Origin: Trichomonas tenax
Taxonomy: Eukaryota; Parabasalia; Trichomonadida; Trichomonadidae
Length of the DNA: 64,000 nucleotides
Reading direction: 5' to 3'
Assembly (NCBI GenBank): GCA_023091735.1
Contig: JALKBU010000011.1
Location: forward strand, 81,407 to 145,406
Below, piece after piece: positions 31,831 through 41,382 of the stretch. The translations under genes were made by a program, and so were the position numbers. The notes under the pieces were generated by a model, which was given only the letters and a program-made list of their open reading frames with translations, made no database searches and was not told the DNA's origin. Every line of letters begins with the position of its first letter. The first letter of the stretch is position 1.

Positions 31831-32210
31831 TTGACTTTCTAAATATATAATGCAATAAATATGCCAACTTTATTTTTAATGAAATTTTCGTTGGATCACT
31901 GTTATTTATCAACTAATTCACAATTTTATCATCCAACTTTCTCATTCTAACTACAGCATTTATATGCGATTTTAAATCTTTTCCCAAAAGATCGCCAAAA
32001 TTTTTTAAATATATATCAAATGATCTCGAGTTACATTGTGTTCGGATCGATTGAATGTTAAAATTATTATGTTATCGCTATGTATTTATTATCGCCTATG
32101 TTAAAAGTCTTAATGATAAATTTTATAAAAAATATATAATTTGTTGAAAAACATAAAATTTATCATAGTGAACAAAAGCAACTGATGCAATAGAATTGAG
32201 ATTATAACAA
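31831..32210. other. AT-rich spacer
   Basis: About 380 bases of AT-rich sequence ending in the 3' side of the SUN-domain gene. At 32,201-32,237 a 13-base unit (TATAACAATCAGT) is repeated nearly three times and overlaps that gene's stop codon. Confidence 0.45.
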
Positions 32211-32966
32211 TCAGTTATAACAATCAGTTATAACATAAGGCTCTCCATAAAGTTTGATTTCAGGAATGCATGTATGTGTTTTATTTCCCCAGTTGGATTT
32301 AACATTAATTTCGAAATCACGAAACCAAATTGAACCAAATGAAATATTAAATCCATTAATTGATTCGATTGGAAGTGAATGATTTGATGTTTTAGAATCT
32401 CCTTTGCGTGTCCATGTGATTGCTATATCTTTTGGATTGCAGTTTTCTTTAGTTATGCCTGGAAAACTTAATGTTGATATTCTCGTTCTTGTGTCCGCTC
32501 TAAATATGGCTGTTGCTGTAGAATCTTTAATCCTCCACTTTCTTGTGGTGTCTAATGGAATTGTAGCAATAGAAGCTGTTGGTTTGATAATTTTGACTAC
32601 ATCTGCAAAGATTGATGATGAAATTGTTTGCGAAGGCGATTTCAATTTAATCAGCGAGAATGTGTTGTATTCTTCATGAAGAAAATAGTTGTTAACATAA
32701 TTTTGAATAATTTGTGTTAAGTTTGCATCATATTTCTTTGGCTTATGGTTTTGCTTTAATTCTGTTACGTTCTTTTTAACATTTTGGACTGATTTGTTAA
32801 GCTCTTTTATAGAATTGATCAAATTTTGGGAATCGTTAAGCATTTTATTGAGATCACTCGAAGCATATAATTGATTCACCTCCGAAATCTGCCTTTCTGT
32901 CTCCGCGCTAACTTCCTCGAAGGAAAGCTCGCAATGGGAAAGTCTGGAAAGGAAAACAAAAAACAT
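32211..32966 (-). CDS. Short SUN-domain protein
   Basis: A 251-residue gene starting with a true ATG at 32,966. The first ~12 residues (MFFVFLSRLSHC) are a short hydrophobic leader, signal-like but with no long membrane helix. Residues ~22-75 are a coiled coil (LINSIKELNKSVQNVKKNVT). Residues ~110-247 resemble a SUN domain: a W..KD start, CNPKDIAITWTRKG in the middle and the C-terminal signature FEINVKSNWGNKTHTCIPEI, matching the SNxGxxxxTC..F.xhG pattern of the family. SUN proteins span the nuclear envelope (LINC complex) or, in the SLP/SUCO branch, act in the ER. The missing clear membrane helix and the small size are unusual. The 3' end carries a 13-base repeat across the stop codon. Confidence 0.72.
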   Translation of the reverse strand: MFFVFLSRLSHCELSFEEVSAETERQISEVNQLYASSDLNKMLNDSQNLINSIKELNKSVQNVKKNVTELKQNHKPKKYDANLTQIIQNYVNNYFLHEEYNTFSLIKLKSPSQTISSSIFADVVKIIKPTASIATIPLDTTRKWRIKDSTATAIFRADTRTRISTLSFPGITKENCNPKDIAITWTRKGDSKTSNHSLPIESINGFNISFGSIWFRDFEINVKSNWGNKTHTCIPEIKLYGEPYVITDCYN

Positions 32967-32996
32967 TATATTTTATTTGACAAATAAAATATTTAT

Positions 32997-33240
32997 ATGC
33001 CAGATTATATTTTACAAGTCAAATTGATCATCAATGACGACAACACATTAAGAGATGTTTACAAAATTCATCACAATAGCGTAGGCGATTACAGGATGAA
33101 GCTCATCAAAAGGAAATGCATTGTCATTGACTCACGTGTATTCCTTGTATTTTCAAAACTATTGAGGACAAGGAGTATCACTGCGATGGCTTTGAACACC
33201 CTTATCTTTGGCAGTTAGAAAAACATGCTGATCATAAAAT
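32997..33240 (+). other. Ambiguous coding-like stretch
   Basis: A 73-codon frame begins with ATG at 32,997 (MPDYILQVKLIINDDNTLRD), while a different frame further on (about 33,145-33,240) reads as a plausible protein (EDKEYHCDGFEHPYLWQLEK). This pattern fits the remains of a frameshifted gene, but no family is recognised. It lies head to head with the SUN-domain gene, with only 30 bases between starts. Confidence 0.25.
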
Positions 33241-33537
33241 AAACAACAAGAGGTAGGTTGCCAAATGAAAAATAGACAGAATTGCTCCGGATTTATACAA
33301 TACATACTATGCATCAATGTGATCGTTTTGATATGTTTTTTTTTTCACCACCCATTCCAGAAAAATTGTTTGAAAACCAACCTCTAAATAATTGGTTCTA
33401 TCTCTTTGTAAATATTCTCATTAGGTGTTATTCCTTCATAGAAGTCTTCCCATGAATATGTTGTCAAATATTGAAGACATAAAAATCGTGATATAATCAA
33501 CGAGTGCCTTCAGTTTTGTCAACTGGATGATAATGCT

Positions 33538-35054
33538 ATGAAGTTCATTTTTAAAATTGATAATCATGATATAATGATTGAGTTTCATGACAAATTCGGT
33601 TTAAATATTCTAACAAGTTTCGATCAATCATTAATTGACCTTAAGACTTTAATTTATTTATTATTAATAACAAATAATGTTAACAAATTCTTCAAATATA
33701 TTATTCCATTGGGAATACCGTCTCTTATAGATGATTCAATTAACTTTGGTGCAGATCCGAAATCAGATTTTTCCCCAATTGGAAATTGATTATATCAAAA
33801 AACTTGTTTCGGTTGGTGCTGACATCAATCAAATAGATAATATATTTGATGCATTATCATTGTCATTATCATAAAATATATATCATGATATCGAATTCAC
33901 AAAACAATTAATAGAATTAGATGCTGATGTTAACCTAAAAGATTCAAATTCATTAACCAGCTTAAATTAATGTGTTTGTCGTGGTAATGTTGAATTTGTT
34001 GGATTATATATTGAAAATGAAGCGGATATCGAAAATGCTGATCAAGGCAAAACTCCACTAATACAAGCATGTTTATATGATCATTACTTGGTTGCCAAAA
34101 AGTTAATTGAATCTGGTGCTAATATTGAGAAAACTGATCTGAAGGGAAGAACAGCAATGCATTATGCCGTCCAAACAGACCAAACGTGCATCGAACAGTC
34201 ATGCTTGAAGCTTCTAATTGAAAATGGAGCCAATATGGAAGCAAGGAATAAAGATGGACAAACACTAATAATTTACGCTGTTACATATGATTCAACAAGA
34301 TCCATTCCTTTTCTTGCCAATTCTGGTGCAAATATTGAAGCTGCTGATAATACAAACAAAACAGCACTTCATAATGCATGCATTCTTAGTAGGATTAATT
34401 CCATTAAGACTTTAATTGAACTTGGAGCAAAATGAGTATGGATTCTCACCTATCGTTTATGTTTCCACTAAAGGAAAAATTGATTTATGGGAGATATTGA
34501 TTAGTTATGGCATTGACATAAATGAGAGAGATAAAGAAGGCAAAACACCTCTAATGCATGCCGTTATAAATAATAGGTCAAATCTTGTCAAATATTTAAT
34601 CGAAAAAGGTGCAGCAATCGAAGCTTTAGATAATAACAATTCCAACCCTTTAGTTCACGCTACAATTAATCATAATTTCAACATGACCATGATGTTAATT
34701 AGGTTAGGAGCTAATAAGGAAATATTATTTGATAATCATTTGACTCCATTATTATACTTTTGTTCAAAAAACGATTATCAGTTTGCTTTTAGTCTGATTG
34801 ATGTAGGAGCAAATGTTAATGCGAAAAATTCTGAAGGCATTACATCGCTAATGTATGCAATTATTAATGGCAACACCAAGCTTTTTAATAAATTAATAGA
34901 ATCAGGCGCTAGTATCAATGATGTTGATAATGAGCAAAGAAATGCTTTATATTATACAAAAATGTATAATAGGAATGAAATGATTTCGGAATTGAGCAAA
35001 AATCATAACGCTGAAGCAAGCCAGGATGTAGCTATTGATGATTATTCATTTTAA
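33538..35054 (+). pseudogene. Ankyrin-repeat protein, decayed
   Basis: The plus strand reads as a chain of ankyrin units (NKDGQTLIIYAVTYDSTRSI, KEGKTPLMHAVINNRSNLVK, SEGITSLMYAIINGNTKLFN) of the trichomonad type with the spacer phrase LIESGANIE. The frame is broken by a frameshift near 33,775, in-frame TAA codons at 33,872-33,874 and 33,968-33,970, and a second frameshift near 34,430. Repeats run on without gap across each break. The N-terminal non-ankyrin part (33,538-33,770, and more weakly from about 33,360) is also damaged. The longest surviving piece is 212 residues ending SQDVAIDDYSF. It is clearly related in type to the intact ankyrin genes at 25 and 58 kb. Confidence 0.88.
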
Positions 35055-35397
35055 TTTTAATCAAGTATTTTGATTGATGATTTTTTTTTTCACTTAAAGA
35101 TTCAGTATTCTAAATTTTATATCTATAATTACTGCGTCAAATCATAATGATAACTATTAATTTTATCTAGAGTTTGTACAATATATTAGCGAAAAAAAGT
35201 TACAAAAAGCCTGGGAATTAATTAATGCATCATTGGCAATTGGCATCGTGTAATTTGTTAGTCTAAGTTTACGTATAACAAGTGATGTGGATCACTTTAA
35301 TTTCTCGAATATACATTCATAGTAATGCAAGAATCATTAATATTTTGTCAGAAATGACGTTAAGTGTCAGAAATATGTCATAATTTATCTGTCGTTA
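35055..35397. other. Spacer and upstream region of M18 homologue
   Basis: About 340 bases of AT-rich DNA. TGTCAGAAAT occurs twice (35,347 and 35,366), with GTCATAATTTATCTGTCG close to the start. The sequence TTATTTTACATGTCAG places a CATG-centred motif directly over the start codon of the next gene. Confidence 0.4.
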
Positions 35398-35403
35398 TTT
35401 TAC

Positions 35404-36696
35404 ATGTCAGATTTATTATTTTTAATGGAATCGTTTGCAGAGGCCTTAGATCAATGCCTGACGCCAAGCCACTACGTTGAATACGCCAAGAAGCTGCTCC
35501 TTTCGAATGGATTTACAGAAATGAACGAGAAAGAGAATTGGAGTGATGTTCCAAATAAATTCTTTGTTATTAGAGACAACAGGGAAATATTCGCAATTAA
35601 AAAGGCTGATTTCTCATCTGGAATCATTGTCGGAACAGGATGTGATGCTCAATGCTTCAAAGCAAAGCCCCGCAGTGTTTTCTCTGCATCTGGAGTAGAT
35701 CTTGTCAGAATTGCACCGTACGGAACAACAGCTGATTGGGAACTTTGGCGTGATCGTGATCTTAGAATCGCAGGAAGAGTTATTTACAAAGATGGAGATA
35801 AAGTCAAAAATCAGCTCTATCAGACAGAAAAATCCATCGCATACATCGTCTCTCTTGCAATCCACATGAACCGTGGACCAAACACGACAAAAGAATATAA
35901 TTTAGAAACAGATTTTAATCCAATTCTCGAAATCACATCAACAGACGAGCAGATCTCAAAGGACCACAGTAGCGGCCTTGTGAAAGCCATTGCCGATTCT
36001 GTTGGAACGAAACCAGAAAATATCATCGACTTTGATTGCCATTTCATCGATGCATCGAAAACTTCTATTTTTGGTGTCGACAATACATTGATGATGGGAT
36101 CGAGACTCGAGTCACTTCTAACCGCGATAGTCGCACTTCAGCAATTCGCAGCATCAAAAGATCCTACGGAGGGATTGATCGGATTCATTGCTTTCGATTC
36201 AACACAGATATACGGAAACACGAGATGCGGTCCGAGGTCAACACTTTTGAGCCACACACTAGATAGAATCGGAGCTCCACCTGAGTTCAAGACGAAGACA
36301 CTATTCGTTGCATCTACAGAGATTTCAGTCGCTGACACAGCACCAGGGACAGGAGTCTGTTTGAAACTTGAACCAGACACTACAAACATGATTATGGTTC
36401 GAAGAGTTGCCATGAATCTTCATCCTAACGCAGGATCATCAAAGAAAGGAGGTGCTCAAGCGTTATTCACGAAAATTGTTTCTATGAACGAATTCCCAAT
36501 CACGAGGGTGACACTCAAGAAGGACCCTGCATACGCTATCGGTGAAGTCATTTTACAGCTTCATGGAATGCACGTTGTCAAAGTTGGTGTTCCGATCTAC
36601 AGCGGAAACGCTCCAAGACAGACAATCAATTCTTCAGATTTCGCGAAACTTGTTGATTTTTACAACATGTTATGGAATTCTTCTATTAAAGCTTAA
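35404..36696 (+). CDS. M18 aspartyl-aminopeptidase homologue lacking metal ligands (pseudoenzyme)
   Basis: An intact 430-residue gene of normal M18 length, with fold-defining motifs in order: GTGCDAQCFKAKP (77-89, family form GAHTDSPC), LWRDRDLRIAGRV (114-126, family WFDRDLTLAGRV), RLESL (234-238, family RLDNL), FDSTQIYG (264-271, family DxEEVGS) and YSGNAPRQ (399-406, family MHSxRE). M18 enzymes need two metals held by His, Asp, Glu, Asp and His plus a catalytic Glu. Here these positions read Gly79, Glu236, Thr267/Gln268, Glu306 and Asn402, so aminopeptidase activity is not expected. The ORF is long, unbroken and GC-biased at third positions, so it is maintained. Start: the upstream ATG at 35,404; an alternative in-frame ATG is eight codons on. 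A regulatory or structural role is inferred; active paralogues probably exist elsewhere. Confidence 0.85.
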   Translation: MSDLLFLMESFAEALDQCLTPSHYVEYAKKLLLSNGFTEMNEKENWSDVPNKFFVIRDNREIFAIKKADFSSGIIVGTGCDAQCFKAKPRSVFSASGVDLVRIAPYGTTADWELWRDRDLRIAGRVIYKDGDKVKNQLYQTEKSIAYIVSLAIHMNRGPNTTKEYNLETDFNPILEITSTDEQISKDHSSGLVKAIADSVGTKPENIIDFDCHFIDASKTSIFGVDNTLMMGSRLESLLTAIVALQQFAASKDPTEGLIGFIAFDSTQIYGNTRCGPRSTLLSHTLDRIGAPPEFKTKTLFVASTEISVADTAPGTGVCLKLEPDTTNMIMVRRVAMNLHPNAGSSKKGGAQALFTKIVSMNEFPITRVTLKKDPAYAIGEVILQLHGMHVVKVGVPIYSGNAPRQTINSSDFAKLVDFYNMLWNSSIKA

Positions 36697-36814
36697 AGTA
36701 TATCTTTGAAAAAAAGTGGAAGAATGTTTAATATATACTATAAAAGGTTAAATAGTATTGGATTGAGTATTTGGAGTTATTTGAGAATTGATAGATATCA
36801 ATGACTTTTTGTTA

Positions 36815-38781
36815 TTACAAATGGCATAATTGCCGAGGAAAAGATACACTATTGTGGTGCATTATTAATTCAAAATGATTTATATGATTAATTTTGGCTT
36901 TTTTTGTTCTCATAGTTAGAAACCATGGATGAATTATTTCTCGACTAATGTGATGGCTTATTAGGAAATCAATAACTGATGATTTGTTGTTAAGAACATA
37001 GATTGATTCCAAATCATTACAACCGATAAAAAGCTCATCGTTAATATAATCAACCGATTCCAATTTATCCGAAATATAAACAGTTTTCAAATTATAACAA
37101 AATATATTTTTTTTTCACAGTCAACAACAATATATGTAACTGGACTTTTTAGGGAATGAATAATAACTGAATTATCCTGAGTAGATATTATAGTATCACT
37201 GTATGCTTTATAATTATTACAAACAAAGTCTGAAATTGTTTTCAAATTGTTTTCAAATTATCACTTGAAAATAATACACTTTTTCCTATTGTGTTGACAC
37301 TTTTGATATTAAATGAAACAAGATTTGAGCAACGTGAAAACGCATATCCACATATTGTATTAACATTTGAAATATTGATTGAAATAAGATTTGAATATTG
37401 TTCAAATGCAGATTGTTTTATTCGATCTAAGTTTCGACGAAATTCAATAGTTGTTAATGTTTGATCTTGATAAAAGCAATAGTCTTGAATATATCGGACA
37501 TTTTCGTGCAGAATAACATTTGTTTTGTTTTCTCGTGAGATGAGAACTGTTTCATTATTAATGCTGTATAACAAGCCATCATTTTCATATAAATTATGTT
37601 CTCCTTCTTCAAGACTCCATTTATTATCTTCGATAAATCTTGTGACATTGATAACACTTTTTGGAATGACAAAATTGGAAATATTTGTTAAATAAAATAC
37701 TTTGTATCCAATCGAACAAGGATATTCCAATTGTAAAAAGCTGACACGCACAAGTTTTGAACATTCAAAAAATGCATTATCTTCAATAGAATTAACTGAA
37801 TTGATATTTATTGTTTGAAGATTTTTACATCTATAAAATGCTTCTGATCCAATAGAATGCATATTATTAAGACTAACTGATGTAAGTCTATCGCAATCAA
37901 AAAATGCCCTTATTCTGATTCGTTCCAGACTTAGTGGAAATACAACAGAATTAATATTAAAATTATCATAAAAGCAATAATCATTGATGATTTTAACATT
38001 TTCATCAATTGTAACACTTTGACTGCTCCCTTTGTAAAGAAATGCAATTTTGTTATTCCTGTTAAGAATGAAACCATCTTTTTCATATAAATATGGGTTT
38101 TCTGGATCAATTGAGAAATATGTTATTCCTAAATATATTATATTTGATAAACTTTTTGGCAAAATCAGATTATTTAGATTTGTGAATTCAAATGCATTAT
38201 ATCCAATTGATTGAAGTTGTGAATTTCGATTGACAATAAACTCTGTTAACTCATTGCATGAATAAAATGCATAATCATAAATATACAAAACTGATGAAGG
38301 CAATTCAACACGATATAATTTAGTATTAGATAAAAATGCTTCTGAACCAATTGTTTCCAATCCTTCAAGGGGAATTAATTTCAATGCACTGCTACAGGAT
38401 GAAAATGCTCTATCTGGAATTTTTCTAAGATTTGTTAAAATAGAAAGATTTATCTCTTGAAAACAGTATTCATAAAATGCATCATCTCCTATTGTCTGCA
38501 AACTTTGAGGGAGAGTTATTGACGTTAATCCAAAACAAAAAGAAAATGCAGAACATCCAATTTTTGTTAGTTTTATACACTTTGAAAAATGCTCTGTCTC
38601 TGATTTCTTTCAAATGAGAATTTTCTTCAACTGAAAAGGATAAAAGAGTATCTCGGCACTTTACAAAGCAATAAACATCAATGACAGTGACATCACATGG
38701 AATAACAACATTTGCTTCACATGTTTCCATATCAGATGATGAAAATATTCGTTCGGAAATTATCAAAACCAAAACAAGCAT
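36815..38781 (-). pseudogene. Second BspA-like leucine-rich repeat gene, broken by three frameshifts
   Basis: Minus strand. It begins at an ATG at 38,781 with a signal-peptide-like N-terminus (MLVLVLIISERIFSSSD) and continues as LRR_5/TpLRR units (IGDDAFYEYCFQEINLSI, IGSEAFYRCKNLQTININ). Three frame changes are seen: near 38,575 at a short T run; at 37,233-37,254, where AAATTGTTTTC is duplicated in tandem (an 11-base insertion that ends the frame after NLKTI); and at a T9 run at 37,107-37,115. Removing each would restore continuous repeats. The C-terminal end has no membrane helix or acidic tail. The longest frame is 419 residues (37,242-38,501). Two breaks are at homopolymers, so sequencing error cannot be excluded for those; the 11-base duplication is a real-looking mutation. 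Confidence 0.85.
37233..37254. repeat. 11-bp tandem duplication inside BspA-like pseudogene
   Basis: AAATTGTTTTC occurs twice back to back. Because 11 is not a multiple of three, the duplication shifts the frame of the minus-strand gene. Confidence 0.85.
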
Positions 38782-39323
38782 AGTTAAATTGGAGACATTT
38801 TAAGCAAAGAAAAAATTGAATTTACGTCGTGGATCAGAATTAGCAGAAATCATATCGATGTATGAGATGAATCAGTTGAGCCTGTGCAAAGTTTAAATAA
38901 TCAGAATCATTTCTCAAAGCATAGAAGAGATTGAATTGATTTTGCAAAATGTCATGTTTATAACTTTAAACTCGATTCAAATATTTTCATGATTATAAAC
39001 ATCAAGCTACATTTAAATTTTGGATTTTATACATAATTTAATTCAAATGAAAAGCTTCAGCTATGTCAATGCATAACTCGAAATATATGGAAATTTGGGA
39101 CATATTATGAAGACATGTAAGATTACTGAGCTAAATTAAATAAGTTTATGTAGATCGGGCTGATGATGTAGAGGAATCAAAATTTATGCCCAAAGAGGGA
39201 TCTCATAGCTTTTGAATAATAAAGACGCTCTTCTTGATGTGGAGTATCTGATATTAGAGTTTGGAACACATTCACAGTGAAATATTATTAAAAGAAATTC
39301 TGACAAGTAAAGTGGATTGATTA
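38782..39323. other. AT-rich spacer between divergent genes
   Basis: About 540 bases between the minus-strand BspA-like pseudogene and the plus-strand RRM gene. AATGTCATGTTTA at about 38,948 resembles the CATG motif. I see no gene. Confidence 0.4.
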
Positions 39324-39330
39324 TCACTTT
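39324..39330 (+). promoter_or_regulatory. Inr-type initiator of the RRM gene
   Basis: TCACTTT matches the trichomonad Inr (TCA+1YWW). The presumed +1 A at 39,326 is 25 bases before the ATG, followed by a long A run. Short leaders are normal for these organisms. Confidence 0.55.
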
Positions 39331-39350
39331 TTCAAAAAAAAAAAAAATAA

Positions 39351-40112
39351 ATGGAAGAGGGATATTCAGTCTATTTCACACCACTTTTCGATCAGGATCC
39401 AAACGCAATGAGGGACCACTTCCACCACAACGGATTCACGAACTTCCAAAAGATAACGTATTATCCGAACTATTGCTTCGTTGATTTCACATCTTACGAA
39501 GAAGCAAAAAAATTCATTGCATTTTACGACGGAAACACCATCCAGGGTTACAAATGCAGCTGCTCGTTCAGCAAATCGCGAAAACCAATGGACAAACCTT
39601 CAAGACCGCCAAGAGACGATTATCCATCGTCAAGACGTGACTACGGTGACAGATCTCGCGACAGCAACTATGATTATCGCCGAGATGATAACGATTCGTC
39701 GAGATATTCAGAAAATAGAGACTGGGACTCGAATTACGACAGAAGATCGCCGGATTATGGTAGAGATAGTTATGAAAGGAGGTCTGGTGATCACCGCGAC
39801 AAATATCATTCTTCAAGTCGCGAAACAAAGACTGTCATCGTTCGTGGACTCGATAAACCTCTTACACTATCTGAACGTGATTTATTCAACGAGTTTGCAA
39901 AAGTCGATTGTTTTATTCGCCAAGTTGAAATTCGAGGTTCTGTTGCTTATATCTCGTTTGATACATACGGAGACTCTAGAATTGCAGTAAATAAGATGGA
40001 TAACGCCACAATCAAAGGTTGTCATATTCGTGTTGATTATACGGAAGATATTCCGCTTAATCTTCCAAAGATTGGCATTCCTCTTGTTACAGTCGAAGAT
40101 AAGAGAATATAA
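39351..40112 (+). CDS. SR-like RNA-binding protein with two RRMs
   Basis: An intact 253-residue protein. RRM1 is at residues ~6-75 (RNP2-like VYFTPLF, RNP1-like YCFVDFTSYEEA). The linker, residues ~76-155, is rich in Arg, Asp, Ser and Tyr (YDYRRDDNDSSRYSE, DRRSPDYGRDSYERR). RRM2 is at ~157-235 (KTVIVRGLDKP, then GSVAYISFDTYGDSRIAV). Two RRMs separated by an RS/RD region fit SR-type splicing or mRNA-export factors, acting in the nucleus on pre-mRNA. Trichomonads have few introns, so a role in general mRNA handling is as likely as splicing. Promoter: an Inr box 25 bases upstream and a poly-A run before the ATG. Codon use is typical of an expressed gene. Confidence 0.85.
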   Translation: MEEGYSVYFTPLFDQDPNAMRDHFHHNGFTNFQKITYYPNYCFVDFTSYEEAKKFIAFYDGNTIQGYKCSCSFSKSRKPMDKPSRPPRDDYPSSRRDYGDRSRDSNYDYRRDDNDSSRYSENRDWDSNYDRRSPDYGRDSYERRSGDHRDKYHSSSRETKTVIVRGLDKPLTLSERDLFNEFAKVDCFIRQVEIRGSVAYISFDTYGDSRIAVNKMDNATIKGCHIRVDYTEDIPLNLPKIGIPLVTVEDKRI

Positions 40113-41106
40113 ATGTTGTAATACATACTATTGTTAAATAAAAAAATCATAAGTTATTTCATTTCAATTTATGTTGGAAATATTTCACTGTGTTTAAATT
40201 CAAAAAAAAAAATTGTGTATTGATATCACAAAATGGAAGGAATTAGGAAAAAAAATATATTTTTGCTAATACCCTAAATTTTCAACCTTTGCACCACACA
40301 ATTTTTCGAGTCTGGGTTAAAATATACCCTCACTTTTTCACTGATGGCCTTTTTGTTAAGCTTGAGATAGCTTTTCTCTGTGCCATTGATCGGTACTCAT
40401 CTATGGCATGATATTCACGGAGGGCTAGAAGATTGTTGTGTTGTATATAAAAATGGAATATGAGGTAATTCGGTATTTTTATATTATATATATGAAGACG
40501 CTTCAACATGTCCCTATGATGATATCATAAGAGTATTAGTGAATAATAGTAAACTTCGAAGGAAATCAAATATGCGATTTGTCAATAAAATGGATATTGA
40601 GTGTGTTAAAATATTTTATACAGCTTGTATTTATGTGTATATAGTGTAATTATGCATAAATGAGAGATTTGATACGATATGAGAAATGAGATATTTAATT
40701 ACATTGAAAATACTGCTTTTTCGTTATTTTTATATCTTATAATGGATATATATGAAGATGTTATGATAATATAGCCTAGAATCGTATCAAAATAATTTGA
40801 CATTTTGTCATGTAAAATTAATTGTATCATTATGACATATGTAAAGCATGTTATTACGATGTAAATTGTTTTTTTTTTTTTTTTTTTTTTTGAGATATAA
40901 TTTTCGAAAGGGTGTAATAAAATTTATGAGGGAAAAGTTAAAAAAAAATTGACATTTCCATATATATAACAAAAGTGGCGTTTGCTGCGTATTAGGGTGA
41001 AAAAAAATACGACACCTACCGCTGAATATGATATTATTTGTTCAGCAGAAGCCCTCTTTGTGCTTGATCGAACACATTGCGACCTCGAGCCCGAATCTGG
41101 GCTCAA
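40113..41106. other. Gene-free region with CATG motif and T23 tract
   Basis: Mostly AT-rich. At 40,803-40,817 lies an exact TTTTGTCATGTAAAA, followed by ATGACATATGTAAAG (about 40,832) and a run of 23 T (40,869-40,891). From about 40,975 the composition becomes less AT-rich, with a GAGCCCGAATCTGGGCTC stem just before the repeated element at 41,107. Short opposing frames here (40,924-41,106 and 40,982-41,170) show no family features. Confidence 0.45.
40803..40817 (+). promoter_or_regulatory. TTTTGTCATGTAAAA motif
   Basis: Exact copy of the 15-mer found in reverse upstream of the coiled-coil gene at 29.3 kb. It is not close to a start codon here (about 1 kb upstream of the LRR-IQ gene). Confidence 0.4.
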
Positions 41107-41294
41107 CTACTTACAGCTAGTCATCTGTGATGACTCTCCGTCGGTATTCTGCCTTTGTTTGTCCGAATAAACATTTTGAAATTTTGTTATTATTCAATAT
41201 TTTCAAAACTGCTCATTTGTGAGCGGTTTCCTCCGGACATGAAAGCTTCTGGAGGAAGCTACTCACAAATTGAGCAGTTTTGAAAATATTGAAT
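41107..41294 (+). repeat. Repeated element, copy A, ending in a long hairpin
   Basis: Begins with CTACTTACAGCTAGTCATCT, then a variable stretch, CGAATAAACAT (about 41,164), AAATTTTGTTATTATT, and a hairpin. The left arm 41,192-41,234 and right arm 41,251-41,294 are inverted repeats (for example TTTTCAAAACTGCTCA against TGAGCAGTTTTGAAAA) with a 16-base loop. The same ordered parts occur, reversed, at 51,848-52,160. Homology stops at the outer foot of the hairpin in both copies, so this is one end of the element. There is no coding capacity. Confidence 0.8.
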
Positions 41295-41331
41295 AATTTC
41301 AAATTGCAGTTACGTAATTTTGTAGGATAAG

Positions 41332-41382
41332 TTAGAACATGATATTCTGGCATCGAGTAGATGTCATTAGGCCATGTTCTAA
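41332..41382. repeat. Inverted repeat next to copy A
   Basis: TTAGAACATG (41,332-41,341) and CATGTTCTAA (41,373-41,382) are exact inverted repeats with a 31-base loop. It may be part of a second hairpin structure beside copy A. Confidence 0.6.

Noticed and set aside
35404..36696. Active M18 aminopeptidase annotation
   Set aside because: The fold is right, but all metal-binding positions that I can align are substituted.
41090..41110. GAGCCCGAATCTGGGCTC stem and GATCGAAC word before copy A, considered as a tRNA-derived SINE head
   Set aside because: The loop is too short for a T arm, the B-box word has a mismatch, and copy B lacks the stem.
40924..41170. Two overlapping opposite-strand ORFs
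   Set aside because: Neither resembles a protein, and the sequence overlaps the repeated element, which explains the higher GC content.
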